A stretch of 64,000 bases of DNA from Membranipora membranacea (GCA_914767715.1 OU612073.1:928001-992000), one strand, 5' to 3'. Shown: positions 11,162-24,238, counted from the first letter of the stretch. Numbers and translations are program-made. The notes: generated from the letters alone by a model not told the origin.

Positions 11162-13579
11162 CACGTCAAACTTTTTGTCAGAGGAGAACACTGCCACATT
11201 TATGAAGGTCACAGACCACGCATGTAATGGTGAACAGTCAGATTAAACTGTTAAATTTTAATATAAAGAACCATAGTTAGTGGTTAATTGAGCATCAAAT
11301 ATTTGTATTTTTTCAATTCTTGAATAATTAACTTTCGTGAAGACCTAAAATAAATTAATGAATGTTCTAAGTTGATGTCATATTTGTAATTATAGATGTT
11401 CTACTTCAAAGGTAAGCCCTAAACACATAAATGTGTAGTCTTGCAGATAAATTATTAATTATTGATAAACTCTTCGAAGGCTATCTCATATAACCATTGA
11501 TGTAAAGTTTCTACAGCAAATAGAGCCACAGTACACCAATACATACATTTAACCAACAGTAATAAATGGAGACGTTATTTGCTCTGTGTGCTAGGCCACT
11601 TTCCGCTGTAGTGTCAGGAGAGCACCCAAACTTATATATACTTTTATTGGCAACCAAAGTCATCTCATTCGAATTTTTGTTTTTAAAACAAAAAAAAACA
11701 GAAACAGAAAGGAAATAATATCATCAATGATGTTGGTCAAGTCGATAATATATGGTTGAAAAGTAAAGTTTTGAATGAACTGAACTTCTCTTTAGATCTC
11801 AAATGTAACGGTAAAGAATTGTATGTAGCAGAAACTTTGTATCTTAGATTGTCTGTATGATATGAAAGTAAATGTTTATCACAAAAATTGAACCTGGTAG
11901 TGTTTTTCAATCCTCTATATATAAACGGAGGTGTTTAAAAATTGTTTTTGTCTTATGCACAAAAAGTGAAGTGAAATAACAAACAAGCTTAGGAAGAGGT
12001 AGGAGTTGTAATGATTGTGTAATGGATTCGGTTGAAATGAGATAATATGGGATGTAATGCACATTTGCGATAATGTGTAAAGCCCGATTTGTTGATTAGC
12101 ATACATACATCTTACTTTACTGTGTAACCATATTAAGGCAGCGATCATCAAGGGACAACTCCATAATAACAGAAGTATATCAGTGCAGTTGTGTCTGAAT
12201 TAAGACCACGCCAAACAGAAACGCACTTTTTCATTTGACTGTGATTTGTAATAAAAAAAGTGAATGCATAACTTGATATGGCTGAGAATAAGAATCAAAT
12301 GATTACATCTATGTGCGATCATGACATCTCCTTACATACAGAGGATGGGGGTGGAGTTCATGACAGAACATTGTGACACAAGATCAGTCATAGCACCAAC
12401 ACCAACCCTCTGATGTTAGACACTGTGGATTAAATGCACTGATGCCTTTTCCGTAACAAGAATACAGTCAATTAAAATCTGTATCCCTGACTACTGACCC
12501 CACTCATGTCACACCAGGCATCTAGTTTTTCTAAGTCGATTTTTCTGTAGTTATGAACAATACATGCATGTATACAAAGGATGTTTTTTCCCTTATGCAA
12601 CAAATTTTTAAAACGTGTCAAAAGATGTGATATCGTTTTTCCATTACTCATCTCTTCAGTCTAGTATTTTTTGTGGGTCTTTTTTATTTATTGAAATTGA
12701 AATCTACCCCTGTATGTCCTGCACTGACAATACACATTGCAAACCAAAACAAAAGCTTTCATTGTTACGACATAGCTCATGAAACGATAGCCTTAGCCGC
12801 AACAGATATCAACACTGAATATAATCAGGATGCTGCGATGATGTAAAGTGTGAGTTCATCAGCTAGTCATTAAATGCAAAAATGTAAATCTGATGGACAG
12901 AGTTTTCAAAAATCACGTCTAATTTATCACATATCACAAAAGCATTAGCTGGCAGCAATGTGATACTCATGAGTAGCAATATGAGAGAGAAATCATTGTG
13001 ATCATTATAGAAGGCATACTTATATACTTTCATACATGGAGAGACAGCTTCATTATAATTCTGTGATCCGGGTGTGATCCCTAAACACTTGGTCAAAAAT
13101 GAAGAGATTTTTATCCAGCATTACGCAATAGCTTGATATTATGATTACAAAACTTTTTTTTTAAATGTTTTTATTAAGGTTACTGTGGATAACTTCGTTC
13201 ATGATCACAAGGAACACCATTCTCCACACCCATTGCTGTTTTAATGGCAAGTCTGCAAATTTTTGACCACTCAGTAGGCTGGGCAAACCATACCTGGTGC
13301 CAAAAATATCAGCGTAGTCAGTGAATCTATTTTTCCAAACACTGAGATGCATATTCAACTTCAAGGCTATTGCACACATCATTCTGCACACCTCAATCTC
13401 AGTTCCCTTAGTTTAGTCATAGTGAGTGGGCATCTGCAGCCAATGAAAGTTAAGCGGTGACACAGCAGTTCAGAAAACACCTATTATATAAAGAAAATCA
13501 CACACATGGTCACCCAGATATACATTCAAGTGGGTCAAAGCAAAAATAAAATAAAGTTAAATATCACATCATTAAGAGG
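11162..13579. other. Intergenic region between the divergent PAN-mucin and MFS genes
   Basis: No supported gene. The two flanking genes are transcribed away from each other, so both promoters should lie here. I see no clear TATA box or conserved block. Short open frames on the minus strand near 12863-13391 show no recognisable domain. Confidence 0.5.
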
Positions 13580-16500
13580 ATGGAGTCAAAGTATTCTTGG
13601 TTGGTTTTGCTGACAGTTACATTCACCAATATCATCACCATTGGGTTTGTATTCGGATCCATTGGAGTATTTGTACAATACTACAGCGAGCTTTTCTCGG
13701 AGGAAGGAATGCAGACTGGATGGATTGGCTCTTCAGCTTCCGCTGTTCTCCTCATTTTTTGTGAGTTAAGTTTTCATTCCATATCTAAGTTCGTTTTAGC
13801 CAGCATATTATATTAGGTCAGAACATGTACAAAAATTGATATAGAGCATTCATATCAGCAGTGCGAACAATCGTCTAGTTCGAGGTCTTCCTATTTTTCC
13901 TTAAAAATAATAGTGGGTTAGGCTTAGGTTAAAGTTAAGAAATATAGCGAATCACACGCCAACATTCTTATTTCTGTAACAGTTTTTTTCCAAATTTCGA
14001 GGAACGATGCTTTTAAAATCAGAGCAAATTTCTAAGACACCTATACCCTATAGACCTACAAAGAGGAGATAATTTTAGTGTTTAAGAAAATGTGAAGAAT
14101 TTGCTCTCCAGTAAAGCTGACAGTTTCAAAAGAGTCCATAGGCTATTTCAAAGTTGCCATAGTGCATTTGATGAGGCTGAAGACCTTGAAAATAATACCA
14201 AATACGGGGAGGCTTTTATGGTTTTAAGATAGAAACACATCGGGTGGGACACACAGCAAATACTACCTTTTGTACACCTATTAATGACGACAGCCTGTTT
14301 TTTCGATGCTTTTCCAGCCGTTATTATTATTTGTTGTAGTTTTCTTTTAGATTGTTTACAGCCAAGCCTGTGCTGCCAACAGTATATTTAAACACAGCCT
14401 GTGTTTACCAGTCTTGCTGTGCTGTACATCAAAATATAAATTTTATTTTCAAGGGTTTGAAGGCTGAAGACATTGCAGTTGTACAACTTGGTGAAATGCC
14501 ATTATCTGATGTGTTATAATGGATGTTTTACTATTTTAGCTCCAGTATCTGTGTTGATAATGCGTAACGTCGGGCTGCGGAGGACTGTGACTATTTCTGT
14601 GATGACAGAAGTTGTAGGGATTGTGCTAACAGGATACGCCTCCAAAGTTTGGCATGTGGTCCTCAGTTTAAGCTTGCTTACTTGTGAGTATTACACTAAG
14701 ATAAAAAAACAACACAACACAACGTCATAATAAATGTTCCTGATAAATCATGGTTGGCCATATTTTCATTTATCGGTCACTTTTGTTAATTACTTTAATT
14801 AATCCATTTCGAAATCTATGTGGATGTGAAACTTTCAAAATTCTAAGTGCAATCATACCTGGCTGGAATGGAACTTACATTATAGAAATGTTGGTCAGGG
14901 TGATACAGCTAATATTCGATTCTCGTAATCATGCACCTTTTGAGGAACCTTTCCTTGATGAATGTTAATCAGATTAGTGATATTGACATGGTTGACCCAG
15001 CCAGTTAATCAACATTCAAGTCATTGGCAAGAAGGATAAGCACCACGTAAATCTTGAAATCGGTAAAGTTGATATATTAAATAAGTAGATGATAAATATT
15101 GAAATCCTTTATTTACAGCCGCGTCGTTATGTAATATACATATATCAGGAATATCAGCTATCCCAAAGTACTTTGATGAACATCTATATCTGGCCTTCAC
15201 AATACAGGGAGCTGGTAGTGCCCTCGGAACTCTTATATTTCCTTTCATCATTCAGACACTACTGAAGGTAAATTTTTCCTCCTGCTGACGCGTATTGAAA
15301 AGTATTGTGAAACGGATCCCGGCATCGACCATACCTTGTGATTTGGAAAGTAAGGCTTTAATGCGCAATAGGAATGTGTGATGAATTTTTATCAATGAAT
15401 TATTACACATAAATGAAAATAAATAAAAATTTTTCATCACAACAACACATCTCAAATTCCCATCAGGAATTAAAGCCTTATTACATATTACTTATTACTT
15501 TTCGAATCACAAGGCATGGTCAATGCTTGAACCCGTTCCTACTTACTTACTTGGTATTTGCCGACGTAATCACCAACTTCAGGTAGGTTTGAAGACTCCG
15601 GTAATGTGGCTAGCCATATGTCCGTTAACATTTTCAAGGTCAAGGTATCCGGGTCAGGGCAAGGAATGGGAGGGAAGGGTTAACCGGGGGAGCAGAGGAG
15701 TCTGTCCGTCCTGTTAAGGTCATTCCAAATCTTGCTAGTCGAGATGAAGAAAGTTGCCATGTGAGCTTTAGTTCTATGGTGCTCTACTCTGTATTGCTTG
15801 CCATGTCGTCGGCTACTAAGCTTGCAGTCTGATAGCGATACATAATTGGAGATGTCGGTGTTGATCTCCCTGTAGTGCATCGCCCTGAACATAATTTGCT
15901 AAAAGTGGTGGAGAAAATTATCTGGACCAACAAGGCTGTGCCAAGCATTTTTAAAGGATTGAAGGATAACACTGCTTACCAAATACCCAACTGTCACATG
16001 CAGTTCTATTTGGGCTATATTGGATTTTGATGGTAGAGAATCATATGCAAGGCATAGAATTCTATTGCTATGCTTCCTCAATACTGTCATGTTTCTTTAT
16101 TTTAGTCGTTTGAGTACAGAGATGTCATGCTCATTCTAGGGGGAATCCTTTCTTTCAACGTCATCGGAGCTCTTGTTTATAAATCAAACAATGGGGACAA
16201 AAAGTCTGAACAAGTTAAAAAGATAGAAGATAACTCTGTATTGAAGTCATTGAAGACGGTCACTCACCCAGTTTTGATCATTTACTTCCTAAACACAATA
16301 ATCTGGAATGGCGGAGTTATTTTATTGAGGGTTTTTCTTTACAGCTATATATCTGATGTGTTTAACGACCCCTTACTGGCAGGTACTGCGCTGACTCTGT
16401 TCGGGGTTGGACAATTAGTGATGTCTGTTTTAAACTCATTAATAACTGTGAGAATTAACACAAACAAATATTTGATTCATGTGATCAGTTTGTTTTTGAT

Positions 16501-16921
16501 GGCTTGCAGTGCTGGTGCAATGGGGCTGATTAACAACGTATATGTTATTGTTGGGTTGGCTTGCTTTTATGGGGGAATGTTTGGGATTGTACTCTCTAAC
16601 ACACCAAACGTAGTTAAGCATCTCAATGGTACACGATCACATAACATGGTTTATGCAATATCACAAACATGCGGTGGGCTTGGATCACTCACAGCTCCAC
16701 CGATTTCATCTGAACTACTACTGGTCCTACCAGCGAATTCATTATTTTTCTTTTCTGCTGCCCTAAGTGCTCTAAGTTTTCTGCTCATGCTGGTTATGCT
16801 GGTTTTTAAAAAGGCCTTATGGCACCCTTATGAAAACACAACTATTCAAGAACAAAAGGTGGAGAAAAAGGCAACTGATGATGTGCTTGATGCTGACATC
16901 AAGGAACAAGGTACAATCTAA
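13580..16921 (+). CDS. Monocarboxylate-transporter-like MFS carrier (SLC16-type), four exons
   Basis: Exons: 13580-13760, 14540-14683, 15119-15267, 16106-16921. Phases agree (1, 1, 0) and the model gives 429 residues ending in TAA. It is a polytopic membrane protein. TM1 begins YSWLVLLTVTFTNIITIGFV and is followed by GSIGVFVQYY...GWIGSSAS, which resembles the TM1-TM2 region of SLC16 carriers. Exon 3 has AIPKYFDEHLYLAFTIQGAG, like the conserved KYF-kRR-LA--G stretch. Exon 4 encodes a charged central loop and the C-terminal six helices, then a charged cytoplasmic tail. The length is slightly below the usual 450-500. SLC16 members move monocarboxylates or related small acids or amino acids by proton-coupled or facilitated transport. 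The substrate here cannot be inferred. Intron 3 holds a LINE relic, and a polyadenylation signal lies at 16975-16980. Confidence 0.85.
15680..15892 (-). mobile_element. Non-LTR retrotransposon (LINE) ORF2 C-terminal relic
   Basis: The minus-strand frame contains SRRHGKQYRVEHHRTKAHMA followed by TFFISTSKIWNDLN. The order R-HG, RT (Arg-Thr) and FF-S---WN-L is typical of the tail of LINE reverse transcriptase proteins. Only about 70 codons survive, in intron 3 of the MFS gene and antisense to it. Confidence 0.5.
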
Positions 16922-16974
16922 TTCAGCAATCTTTGTTTATATCAGTTTTTATATTTTTGATAATATTTTTCTCA

Positions 16975-16980
16975 AATAAA
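16975..16980 (+). other. Polyadenylation signal AATAAA of the MFS gene
   Basis: AATAAA lies 54 bp after the stop codon at 16919-16921. Confidence 0.7.
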
Positions 16981-18770
16981 TATGCTCAAGGTTACATGCG
17001 GTCATATTTATTATTACAGAGATTACTTTTTTATTACATTCAGTTTAATCAAAGCTTAGTGTTTCAACCATAACAGCATAATGAAGATTTTAAAACTCAT
17101 CCATCCGTCTCATGATCTGTAATGAGGTGTGTTAATCGGTCCCCTCTGAATGATTCACTACAAGGGCTATAGCAGAGGCGGTACTAAGACGAGATTACTC
17201 TAATTTGTTTTTCATAAAAAAAGTAGTTCCTCTTCCTCTGACACCACTGTGCACTGACAGTGACACAAAATAACAATTAATGGTAAATGTTTGGCACCAT
17301 GATGTTAATGTCATTACAAGGTTTTTCACCGGTGAACTTTATAGGTTAAAGCATATGCGCAATTGTGCATGACAAGCATATTTATAATCTACAGAAAAAT
17401 ATTCAAAAATTGCCTAGAATAGAACTTAGTTTTGGCTCATTAATGACAGGTATATGAATAGTACAGATAAAACAGATCAAAAGTGATTGTTACAACTTAT
17501 TTCACAAAAAAGTTATGCAATATGGTAATTAACTTTGTCAAAATCCATCTGGGTTGTTGCAAGTCACTTCCCCAAGAGCAGTTAAACTTGGCACCATGGC
17601 TCTTTTAATTCAAGCCAAGTTGCTTCTTGGTAAGTTTGCTAGATTCAGACAGGCTTGCTATGAGCCTCTTACCCCTCAGTTGTTAGGTTGATGTATTTTG
17701 TAGTCCGTCCTTTGAGGTGAACAGGATGTTATTGGCTGAGCGGCAATCTGTCTTGTTTTTAGGAAAAGTGTGATCCGAGTTCTGTGTGTAGAGCCCAGTG
17801 GGTACGTCGTCGGTTTCAATTCTTTTCATGGTTCCTCCCCCTTCTCAAGAGTGTGTTATGCATTGGAGGGTTCCTGATTCTGACTAAAACGAAGTGTACA
17901 CAATCTCCACAAGTTTCAAACAAGTGATGTTTTGAGTAGCCTCCGATGTACCACCCACACAATGTAAAGATTAAAAATCAAACGATACTACCATTTTTGA
18001 TGCAAGCATTTGTGGCGGCGCCACCTGAATGCTGCAAGTGAAACACCTATTAGCTGTAGGCTTCATTTTTTGCTGTTGGTAAGACCTTTTCATGGTACCA
18101 AAGGCTCAAATTTGGTGTGTTTGTCTAATCGAAGGAAATGTTTTGTTTGATACACCAAACCTGACAATCTTGAGATTGAGGTAATAATATTGGTTTACAG
18201 GAATTAATACAGAGTGCAAGTACAAAATTAGCTGTTTGCATCATGATCACATTGAATCAAATAAAAAGCCAAATATTTTTGTTACAGTTCTATAATTAAC
18301 GAAATAGCATTCCTAGACATAAACCTTCAATTCAGAAATATTTCATTTCTATTCAAGAAAGTGGCCATGGTTCATGGTAAAGAGTAAAGTTTTGTTGTGA
18401 GATTTTCTTTTTTGACCTGGTGACATATAGGATTTTTATTTGATACACTAATATAACAGGGTGTGGACTGATGGTAACAGAATTCCAGGTTGATAGGTGT
18501 AAAATTAGAAGATCTAAAGGTGATTTTTACTCATCACATCAATCAACAGTTATCTTCCCCCATTTGGTGTTTTTCAATTAAAATTGTGAATGTTGACCTC
18601 AAATTAAAATCTAGTGGGTGAGGCCTTATTGGGGGGGGGGGGGGGATGTGTGCTGTCTAGAAGGATTCCTACAAGTATATTGAGGACCTGGTATACATAT
18701 ACAGGCTGATATGGAACATTTTTTGTGTTCTTTCTTACATTTCACAATCCATATAGCATAGTACAACCTC

Positions 18771-18990
18771 TCTGCTTCTCGGCATATTGACTAAGATCAA
18801 AGTGTCACTGCCAATGACAATCTGCTTCACACTCTATGGCACTGTATGGCCTCACCACTAGGATGCATCCTAGTTTCTAGGATGTATCACACACTCAGTA
18901 TGAGGATTTTTGGCAACTTGCGTCCCTCTTTAGGGGCAGCCCAACCTCTGTTTTGTCATAAACAGGGCCTTTCTGATTTATATGATGGCT
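18771..18990 (+). mobile_element. SINE with U2 snRNA-like head, copy 1
   Basis: It begins near CTGCTTCTCGGCATATTGAC and TAAGATCAAAGTGT, close to the 5' end of U2 snRNA (CGCTTCTCGGCC...GGCTAAGATCAA). The body shares GGATGTATCACAC..CAGTATGAGGAT and CCCTCTTTAGGGGCAGCCCA with the copy at 49923-50160. An internal block between head and body is shortened relative to the other copies. Confidence 0.65.
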
Positions 18991-19439
18991 CTTTGCGCAT
19001 CTTATACATATTCTTACTTATATTACCCTAGCTTATATCATATCTGAGTAGGCTGGATTCAGGATCGCTTTCCATCTAATTATGGTGAACTATCTTCAAA
19101 GCCTGCAAAAAATAGAACATGAAAACAGGAGTTATCCTCTTCTTTACCGGTGAGGGACAACTCCTAAATTTGTATTATATTTTTTTGACAATACACTTTT
19201 ATTTCTTATGGTTTAAAATTAAACAATTATATAACATGTGGATAACTGTAAAAGAATGTTTTGCTGCCACTGAGAATTGAAAAATTAGGTTGAAATAATG
19301 TAACAGAGATTTCACGTACTGATGTTTAAAAAAGGTCTCGATTTATATCTGTTATGAATCAATTAGTCTGTGCATCTATCCCTGTTACATTATAAGAACT
19401 CAATCACACTTGATAGATGATTTGTTTAAGTCCAGGTCT

Positions 19440-19719
19440 TCATTGCGGAGAGAGTTGTCCCCTCTAGAGTACAGGTACAGGGACCAATGGTTCTCGAGCC
19501 GCACCCTATACTCATGCCCGCCGGAATTCCGGCTACTCTTTTATGTCGAAGAGGCAGAGGGGTCTTTTTACTGCATGTTGAGTGTGAAAACCAAGGACCT
19601 GGCTAGGATGAATGGCGTGCCAGTACCAAAACAAAAATGACTCCAGGCACCGAGAATTGAACCTGGTCATCACTGATCACAAGTCTGCACCCTTAACAAT
19701 TGGACCACTCCTGACTCCC
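19440..19719 (-). mobile_element. tRNA-derived SINE candidate
   Basis: Read on the minus strand from 19719, the sequence has a tRNA-like head with an A-box-like TGGTCCAATTGTTAAGG and a B-box-like GGTTCAATTC at tRNA-like spacing, followed by a T-rich linker and a GC-richer body. The acceptor stem does not pair, so it is not an intact tRNA gene. Confidence 0.5.
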
Positions 19720-20544
19720 TAAATACTTTGTTATTGTTGCCAACTGTTTGAAAAGCTTCAAGACAAAAGGACATCCTCTCAAAATGTGGTTGCGTTCTTG
19801 GGTATTTTGGAGTGGGCCAGTCGTAAGCCACCCAGCAGCAGCGGTGTTATCAGTCAGAGATTATCACTTTGAAATATCATCAATATCCCAAACAGTATCC
19901 ATATTTCAACCTGTCCATACTCTGGCTCAGTAAACAGTTGAATAGCGTGGGATGGATTTGTTTCATAATTCAGGCATGCAGTTTTAAGAGAGGCAACAAG
20001 GAACTGCCTCCTCTAAAATACTAGTGGCATAAAAATCTTGTATTGAATATTTATTCGATTGTGATAGCAAATAAATCAATCAATCATTCCATGTAAGATT
20101 CACCTTTCATTTACTATTTAAACACCTTATCATGGCCATAGACCCCACACGAGAAGCTCACGATACCGCACCAAGATTTAACCCCCAACACCATCTTTCC
20201 TCAGGTAAGGTAGGTTGTGCTGTAAATAGAAATAAACTGCTGTGTCAATGATCTTTGGCTGTGTTTGGCAACTTGCCTGGTCCAATCAACACAACACCAG
20301 CATCTAGATAACCATCATTATATTAATTTATAGCTGGCAACAGTGTCTACTCTCACCGCAGATAATGACTATATGTGACTGTGAGTCAATTCAGAGAACC
20401 CAGCAAATAACATGGCAGCTGTTGCAATAGGAAACTACTAATTAAAATTTCCTCATTTCTATACCAGTAATTTATTATGATAGTCATTGGCAGTGGTTAT
20501 ATTTCCTTATAGGTTACATAACTAAATCACACAGCTTCCCTAGT

Positions 20545-20612
20545 GTATCACACCCCCATACCTGCATGTATCACACCCCCATCCCTGTATGTTTCACACC
20601 CCCATCCCTGAC
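20545..20612. repeat. Three tandem copies of a 23-bp unit
   Basis: Unit GTATCACACCCCCATCCCTG plus three bases, repeated three times with two or three changes. Confidence 0.8.
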
Positions 20613-20784
20613 CGTCTCCAGAATTGAGTCTAATACCACTTCTGACTTAGACGTATTTTAAAGTGTCTAGGAAAGCAAAAAAACAACCACTGTTCATATC
20701 AAGGCTTTGCTATAGCAATGAACAGAAAAAGTAATTTTTCTTGCAGAAAGACACTATTGAATGATTTAATCTATTTTAAAGTGT

Positions 20785-20848
20785 GAAAACCAAGGGTCTA
20801 GAAGGGTCAAGAGTATGTTATATAGACCCTTCTAGACCCTTGGTTTTC
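20785..20848. repeat. Perfect 24-bp inverted repeat (hairpin)
   Basis: Arms 20785-20808 and 20825-20848 are exact reverse complements (starting GAAAACCAAGGGTCTAG) around a 16-bp spacer. It directly abuts the broken end of the U2-headed SINE copy 3. No flanking direct repeat is visible. Confidence 0.9.
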
Positions 20849-20996
20849 TAGAAAAACTGTAGCTTTCATCCTAGATGTGAGGCCATAATAGATCTCCTGA
20901 ACATGGATGTGAAGCAAGCTGCAGAACCTAAAACTGGCACTACTCAGCCATTGACAGTGACACTTTGATCTTAGCCAGTAGGCCAAGAAGTGCATA
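20849..20996 (-). mobile_element. SINE with U2 snRNA-like head, copy 3 (truncated)
   Basis: On the minus strand it reads CACTTCTTGGCCTACTGGCT then AAGATCAAAGTGTCACTG, continuing with GGCTGAGTAGTGCCAGTTTT and ATGGCCTCACATCTAGGATG as in copy 2. It stops at the hairpin at 20785-20848, so the 3' half of the SINE is missing. Confidence 0.7.
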
Positions 20997-21591
20997 TGGC
21001 TATAGCTACGGTCCTTTAATATAGAAAGAGCCTGCAGGGCATTACCAGATATCAATTATTACTGACCAGACAGGCCGCACAAAATTACGACCAGGAAGTA
21101 AATGTGCCTAAAGCAAAATGTTAGCTTGAGCTATGTATGTAGTAATCCTTAGCAGGTGCCTGCTATGTAATTAGATAGAGATTTTCTGTAGATTGCATGA
21201 AAGGCTAAACTTGAATGATAGCAAATTTTTTGTCTTTGCAATATTGGCGCCTCATCTCAATGAGACGGAAGAGATGACCCTGATTTCATTATCATCATAT
21301 TAATGATCCGACACCATGATTTTGCAGTTTTCTCTGCAATACCAATAATCCCTGAGAACATTGTTATATTAAAGTTTGTGCGACAACTCAGTCAGCACTC
21401 AGCATAGAAATTTATATCAGGATTTTTACTGTGTGATGGTTAACCTCCAAAATTCTTATGCTTCATTAATTATGATTCATGGCTTTGTTTTTGTGAATTG
21501 AATGCCTTTTGGCTGTATGTTGAAACTAAATATACAAGGAAAACTTGTCCCTAACAAAAGTGTGGGCTGTGCTATTCAGAGGCTGGTATAT

Positions 21592-21623
21592 CACAGAGTA
21601 AGGACATATGTCCTTACTCTGTT
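21592..21623. mobile_element. Micro-palindrome, CACAGAGTAAGG family, 32 bp
   Basis: Two copies of the terminus CACAGAGTAAGGAC are joined head to head; the palindrome is perfect except at the last base pair. The flanks GGTATAT and TGTATAA/GTATAAT are only an imperfect 7-bp repeat. The ends are the same as those of the foldback elements at 24415 and 44092. Confidence 0.6.
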
Positions 21624-21633
21624 GTATAATGAC

Positions 21634-21871
21634 CAGGGCCGTAGTTTAGAAAAAATGGTAGGGGAGGCAAAAGTCCGCGGCGAGTCTGAAGCATCACCAG
21701 GAATGGTGCTGTAAGCTCCTCCCCAAGCAATTGAAGGTTTGCAATAAGCAATGGAAATCACGGTGGAGCATATTCTGACATGGATTATTCAATTATAGTG
21801 TTTTTAGGCCATTATATTTCGCTTTCTAGGGGAGGCAAGGCCTTTCTGCCTCCCCTAGAACTACGGGCCTG
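21634..21871. mobile_element. hAT-like MITE, 238 bp
   Basis: The ends are CAGGGCCGTAGTTTAG and the complement of CAGGCCCGTAGTTCTAGG, and both ends carry AGGGGAGGCA. It is flanked by ATGAC on both sides (21629-21633, 21872-21876). The ends resemble hAT elements, some groups of which make 5-bp duplications. No coding capacity. It is inserted right beside the 32-bp micro-palindrome. Confidence 0.6.
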
Positions 21872-22475
21872 ATGACAGCTAATTTTAAACAGCGCAAAAC
21901 TAGTCATACAATGTAGGGGGGCGTATTAAATATTTTAGGCATCACTTTTTGTATCATTCAATCTGGTTGATACATGATAGGATTGGATAATTGTTACAGG
22001 ATTACAAAAAGTAAGGCCTCCCTTTGTCCCCTGTGCTCAGACTAGTTGGACAAAGCCGATAAAAAGTAGTGGGTTACATTTGTAAGTTGTATAGTTGTCC
22101 CCTCTCTCTTATTTCACTTATACTTAGCTGAGACCATTCTCTACTCATATTTTAGTGCAGTATCGGAAAGAGGTTCATCATTATCAGCACGCATGACAAA
22201 ACACTAAACACTGTTGTCTGTTTGTGTTGTCTATGGACCTCTCTCACAATCAGCAGGTAGTCGTTAATGATGACTACCAGAGCATATTCAGTGCAGGCCA
22301 GTACAAGTTACCTGAACATAATTTTCCTACAGTTGCGGTATCTATCACAAAGAGAGATATGACATGAAGTAAACATTGAGGTATCATTGTATACCAGCTC
22401 CGGAACAGGAAGTAGATCTAACATTGACCTTTAGATTATAAACAAAGTCTGATTAAGATACTTACAAAGTTTGAG

Positions 22476-22528
22476 CAGGGAGAATGGAAGGGGGATTACT
22501 TCCCGTAATCCCCCTTCCATTCTCCCTG
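22476..22528. mobile_element. Micro-palindrome, CAGGGAGAATGG type, 53 bp
   Basis: Perfect 23-bp arms starting CAGGGAGAATGGAAG and ending CTCCCTG surround a 7-bp spacer. Perfect 7-bp direct repeats GTTTGAG flank it (22469-22475, 22529-22535). Confidence 0.85.
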
Positions 22529-23647
22529 GTTTGAGAATGCAGCCTTTTAGTATAGCATGTGTTCTTACTTAGTTTAGGGAGCGGTAACACTCACACCTGA
22601 TTGTACAAGGAAGTAAAAATTATAATGAGCTATCTTGATCTGGCTTAGACAGATTAAGGTTTGATAGCAAACTGTTAGGTTTATTCCCGAATCCTGAGAG
22701 AAAGTCATAAGGCCTCTGCTCCGCATGCAAGCTGGCAAATTACGTCTAGCTAAGCAAAACATACCCGCTTAGCTCAGAATGCCCACATTTATCATTGCGC
22801 GCACACGCAACCAAGTTTCAACAGAACAATAACAACGCTAATAAGGGTAGGAATCAGTCAATGATAGTGCAAAAAACAAAGCCTGACACAAAGTTGTGTA
22901 ACCGCTGATATCATCCGCGTTCAAGGCTAAGATTGGCAAAGCTAAACAGCTGCTTGATGATGAGTATATCCCTTCTTATTCTGAGTAATAAAATTTTTAG
23001 CAAAATAGGGGCAAAGCATAGTCCAGCAAGTAAACAACTGGCTCAAAAACAGTCCTATTGTTCAGACTTGGTGTCATTTGCTCCGAGTAAACAATTCAGC
23101 TGTAAAAACACTTAAAATAGACTTCATAAAACACCTTATAAGCTTATGGTTGTACAACATGAATCTGATATAATGGTCATAATGGCCTTTCTATTATCCG
23201 CAGCATAAAAAAAAACAATTTATGTGATGCATCAACTATCAATGGAATTTCACTTTCATCGCTACTATTGTTGATCAGTTAATTATAGTACTGCAATTGC
23301 CAGTCAAAATATTGGTATTGAATGTCGATGAGACCGCCAGTCAAAATACAAAGAAACAAAGTTGTATCTACAAATGTGACTGGGCATATACAGGGCCTAC
23401 GGTACCTGACCTAACGCAAACTTCCTGGTCAAGCAAACTTTCTCAATTTGTTAATGAATGATAATAAATTACATCCAGGAAGTTTGACTATAGTAATCAT
23501 TATTTGCCATTCATGGGTTACGTAGATATGTAAAACAAACATAGTGAATGGGCATGATTGCATTGACAATGTATAGCTCAAGATATTTATTTATGGGAGA
23601 GATATCATTAGGTTACCTTGATTAGAGCATATTTAGCAGCATTAAAT

Positions 23648-23699
23648 AGGAGAGGCCACCATCAGGAGAGGCCATCATCAGGAGAGGCCATCATCAGGA
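23648..23699. repeat. Three tandem copies of a 16-bp unit
   Basis: AGGAGAGGCCATCATC is repeated three times with one change, plus four bases of a fourth unit. Confidence 0.85.
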
Positions 23700-24210
23700 C
23701 AAGACCAGACCAATCTGATCTCAATCAGGGATTATTTTGTGTATTTTTGAGTCTTATCAGCCAGAAAAACTTGGTGAGCGATGTAACATTAGATCTAGAG
23801 CTTTGCAACATACTTATATAAGGTCAACAAGCTACTTTCCGCTATCTGTAAACTTTAAAGAAATGAATAAATAAATCATGAGTAATAGCGCAAGCTGGTG
23901 CAATATACTTTGTTCTGCCAACATTGTGCTGAATTTGGCAACATGATTGCGTGATTGATTAGCTCCTATAGCAAAAAAAAAACATTTTATCTTACAGGTG
24001 AAAATAGCATAAAGCAGGTTATTTGTTGGTTGTTATCACGGGAATGATTAGGATTTGGCGTTTGTTAGCATTGTATACGACTTGTTTTCTGTTTTTAAAG
24101 GGTCCCACAAATTGACCGCTACACAGTCATGAATTATGACACCGATCTCAATACATGACTGTACTGCACCAGTATGGCTAGTATGATGTAGTTTGCCAGT
24201 AGGATGTGGT

Positions 24211-24238
24211 CACAGAGTAAGGATATCCTTACTCTGTG
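24211..24238. mobile_element. Micro-palindrome, CACAGAGTAAGG family, 28 bp
   Basis: This is a perfect 28-bp palindrome made of CACAGAGTAAGGAT and its complement. It is flanked by perfect 7-bp direct repeats ATGTGGT (24204-24210, 24239-24245). It contains nothing but the two termini of the foldback family found 180 bp downstream. Confidence 0.85.

Noticed and set aside
13161-13391. Minus-strand frame upstream of the MFS gene
   Set aside because: 76 codons, no recognisable domain, no splice partners; it could be an old transposon piece, but nothing supports that directly.
18771-18830. Possible genuine U2 snRNA gene
   Set aside because: Only the first 30-odd bases resemble U2. The Sm site and later stems are absent, and the rest is a body shared with the other SINE copies.
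19639-19719. Possible functional tRNA gene on the minus strand
   Set aside because: A-box and B-box-like words are present, but the acceptor and T stems do not pair; it is better read as a SINE head.
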